Assembly: GCA_019614645.1 (NCBI GenBank)
Contig: JABWDB010000021.1
Location: 2,790,001-2,854,000 of the forward strand
DNA: 64,000 nt
Origin: Stratiolaelaps scimitus
Lineage: Eukaryota; Arthropoda; Arachnida; Mesostigmata; Laelapidae
Direction: 5' to 3'
The notes under the pieces are model-generated. The model was not told the DNA's origin and ran no database searches. It saw only the letters and a program-made list of their open reading frames with translations. How positions within the stretch are numbered: position 1 is the first letter of the stretch; each line of letters starts with the position of its first letter. The translations under genes and the position numbers were made by a program. This document shows positions 62,090 through 64,000 of the stretch, piece by piece.

Positions 62090-62674
62090 CATCCAGTGAC
62101 TGCACGAGCGGCTACACAGCAGCATCAGCAGCAACAGCAGCAGCAGAGGCTGCGGCAACAACAACAACAGATCGTGGAGCGGAAAATATGTTGCACGCGG
62201 GAGAGATTTTCACACAGTTATTTTTACCCAGCGAGCGGTGTCCGTCGAGCGACCGAACAAGCAAACGAGCGCGCCGTAGACCGCGACGTTCAGATCTGTG
62301 CCAGGTAGCGACGTTCAACGGGAATGCCGGAAAAACACCGAACACCGAAAAAGATCAATCTGAAAGCCACATCAGCGGTAGCACCGTCGTCGAGATCACT
62401 TCGACTCCGAGGCAGGACCGAGCCAGTGAAGGAACGAACACTTCGCCGAGCCGAGGGAAACCTCTACCTCAAGCTCAAGCATCAACTTGTGTTCCGTCGT
62501 TGCTACAAAGCGGAGCAGATGGATAGTGAGGCGGGCCGACCAACAGACCGACTCATCGAATTTCGAGGATTAAGCAAAATTTATGTCATGCAGGGTGGCT
62601 TTTCGTCTGTCCGGGGAACACCATACCGGTACGCTGTTTCATGCTCCATATCAAAGAGTGTATCGCCAATATAA
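62090..62674 (+). CDS. CpG-rich exon-like segment, possible gene start (weak)
   Basis: After CAG/CAA runs (62118-62170) the sequence becomes rich in CpG with few repeats up to about 62570, unlike its flanks. Two plus frames stay open (62188-62526 and 62324-62674). The first gives a Ser/Thr/Pro/Gln-rich peptide, the second a basic one, and neither has a recognisable domain. A donor-like CAG|GTAGCG lies at 62306. One reading is a promoter and 5' exon, with the donor ending a non-coding first exon. Another is a disordered coding exon. No start codon or acceptor decides between them. Confidence 0.2.
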
Positions 62675-62785
62675 AAGCAATATATCTGTATACATACAGA
62701 ATACGGAGTTCACGCAGGAGAGAAAATACAAGCAAGAGGTACACGCAGTGTGAGAAACAGAACAGGACAAACAAATACAGAAGCA

Positions 62786-62808
62786 GAGAGAGAGAGAGAG
62801 AGAGAGAC
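62786..62808. repeat. AG dinucleotide microsatellite
   Basis: Eleven or so uninterrupted AG units. Confidence 0.85.
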
Positions 62809-63703
62809 AATAATATAATCATTTGAGCAATAATCATAACAATAATAATAATCGATTTTTTGAACGACGATCTATAATATATGGCCCTTGATGTCGTCGT
62901 TCTTTATATGCCGGGCAACTGTACAACATCGGTCTTACTTTATTAAACTGCTGCCGGACCTCGCAGATGGTGGTAGAGCGTAATGCGAGCAGATGCCGTC
63001 GCTTGTATTGATACATCGTTGTTACGTAAATATAAAGCAGGACTATGGGAGCATGCGAAAATTCCCACTGTTCCGGCCACTGGTGCTGCTGTCGCCGGCG
63101 TCACATACACGACCACTGTACATACAAGCAGATACCTCCAATTCAGGGTGTCTGATAAGTCGATCTCTTCTACGCAGCTAGCTTAACGAAAACGACGAAA
63201 GAATCTACACTGGAATTATTGTTAAACAGTGTACAGACAATTCCCGTACATCCTGTGCCACTATCATAGACGATACATAAAGATATCATTTTCTTTCTTT
63301 CGTTGGTCGTTTTTTGTTTCTGCTTTTGTTACTACTTCGCCCTAATGCCTCGTAGCCGATGTACTAACATCAGCTCTCTGGACAGGCACGGACACCGATT
63401 TTTTTGTTAACACATCTCAAACGACGATAGCCCAACTCAAAATCCAACCCGTCCGAATTCTTTTTCTGTGATCCACTTCCCTAAATCAGACGATGCAGAG
63501 CAATAGCAACTGCATTACTATTATTATTATGATATACGATGTATGGCATTGCGAGACATGGATAAGCTTAGCTTGTTGCTTGCTGCGTGTAGTGCCACGG
63601 GGGCTATAAATTTGGTGCAGAGCTGAGACTGGACAGAATTGTTGTCAATAGATAGTACATTGATTGATAAAGTATTCTCTTAGATAGGCTGATTTATCGA
63701 CCG

Positions 63704-63705
<2 letters not shown>

Positions 63706-63735
<30 letters not shown>
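63706..63735. repeat. TA dinucleotide microsatellite
   Basis: About fifteen uninterrupted TA units, close to the cloverleaf-like fragment. Confidence 0.85.
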
Positions 63736-63738
<3 letters not shown>

Positions 63739-63846
63739 ATACCACGTACTAGTCTAGGACACAGTATGAACAGAACGTGTATGACATCTAATATACACGC
63801 ATGGAGGTAGTAAAGCTATAAAATACGGGGCCGAAACCGGATGGGT

Positions 63847-63916
63847 CAGCGGTAAATTTTATTGTATAACCTCTGAGGCTTCAGGTTATTCAATTGAGCC
63901 GCTCTACTAACCGCTG
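63847..63916 (-). ncRNA. tRNA-like or SINE-like structured fragment (weak)
   Basis: On the minus strand a perfect seven-base outer stem (CAGCGGT with ACCGCTG) encloses 56 bases containing a further seven-base hairpin (ATAACCT/AGGTTAT) and a possible three-base arm. Just outside, GTAGCTGCAGCGGTTAG resembles a tRNA box A region. There is no T arm and the box B match (GGTTATACA) is poor. It may be the degraded head of a tRNA-derived SINE. It is not a functional nuclear tRNA. Confidence 0.25.
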
Positions 63917-64000
63917 CAGCTACACGTGATTATATTATCATCGTCGAGGCGAAGCTGGGCAGCGAAATTACAGCGTGCTATAATAATCGTCCACCTAGTG

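Larger units (their letters stand above)
62675..63846. other. Non-genic stretch
   Basis: Contains an AG tract (62786-62808) and a TA tract (63706-63735). Two overlapping 60-codon plus frames (62983-63186) have no domain. Confidence 0.45.

Noticed and set aside
1..64000. CRISPR array, operon or prokaryotic defence system
   Set aside because: No spaced direct repeats, no clustered genes and clearly eukaryotic sequence character.

Overview
This looks like arthropod nuclear DNA, most likely from a chelicerate such as a mite. It is overwhelmingly non-coding and densely sprinkled with microsatellites: long TA tracts every few kilobases, plus CT/AG, CAG/CTG, CAA/GTT and GGC runs. Long open frames are almost absent, and there are no bacterial-type operons or ribosome binding sites. 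The assignment rests on two readable elements: a seven-transmembrane gustatory-receptor-family protein (an invertebrate family) and a decayed R1/Jockey-type non-LTR retrotransposon. No species-level marker is visible, so the taxon is an inference.

Layout. From 1 to about 31 kb there is no certain gene, only microsatellite-rich DNA with weakly supported coding-like pieces. The best of these is a possible first coding exon at 14021-14159 with a good start context and a consensus GTGAGT donor. A GC-rich block at about 11385-12190 differs in composition from its flanks and may be an old element. From 31.4 to 32.7 kb several structured items cluster: a near-perfect foldback resembling a microRNA precursor (31461-31531), a tRNA-Arg(TCT)-like sequence with a broken acceptor stem (32012-32084), a perfect 34-bp palindrome (32132-32165), and an exon-like segment with a weak kelch-repeat pattern (32464-32720). 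At 38779-38962 a segment with a textbook acceptor and donor encodes two hydrophobic helices and is probably an internal exon of an unidentified membrane protein.

The one clear gene is an intronless gustatory receptor on the minus strand (42423-43757). Downstream, 45.2-48.5 kb is a CpG- and triplet-repeat-rich block that could be promoter or 5' UTR territory. A minus-strand reverse-transcriptase remnant with a frameshift and a stop lies at 50143-51214. A hypothetical two-exon minus-strand gene (59668-60672) and a CpG-rich, exon-like segment (about 62090-62674) are the other places worth testing. A cloverleaf-like fragment sits near the right end.

No cooperating set of genes, operon or defence system is visible. 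The receptor would act alone as a chemosensory channel subunit, and the remaining items are candidates whose reality depends on transcript or conservation evidence.
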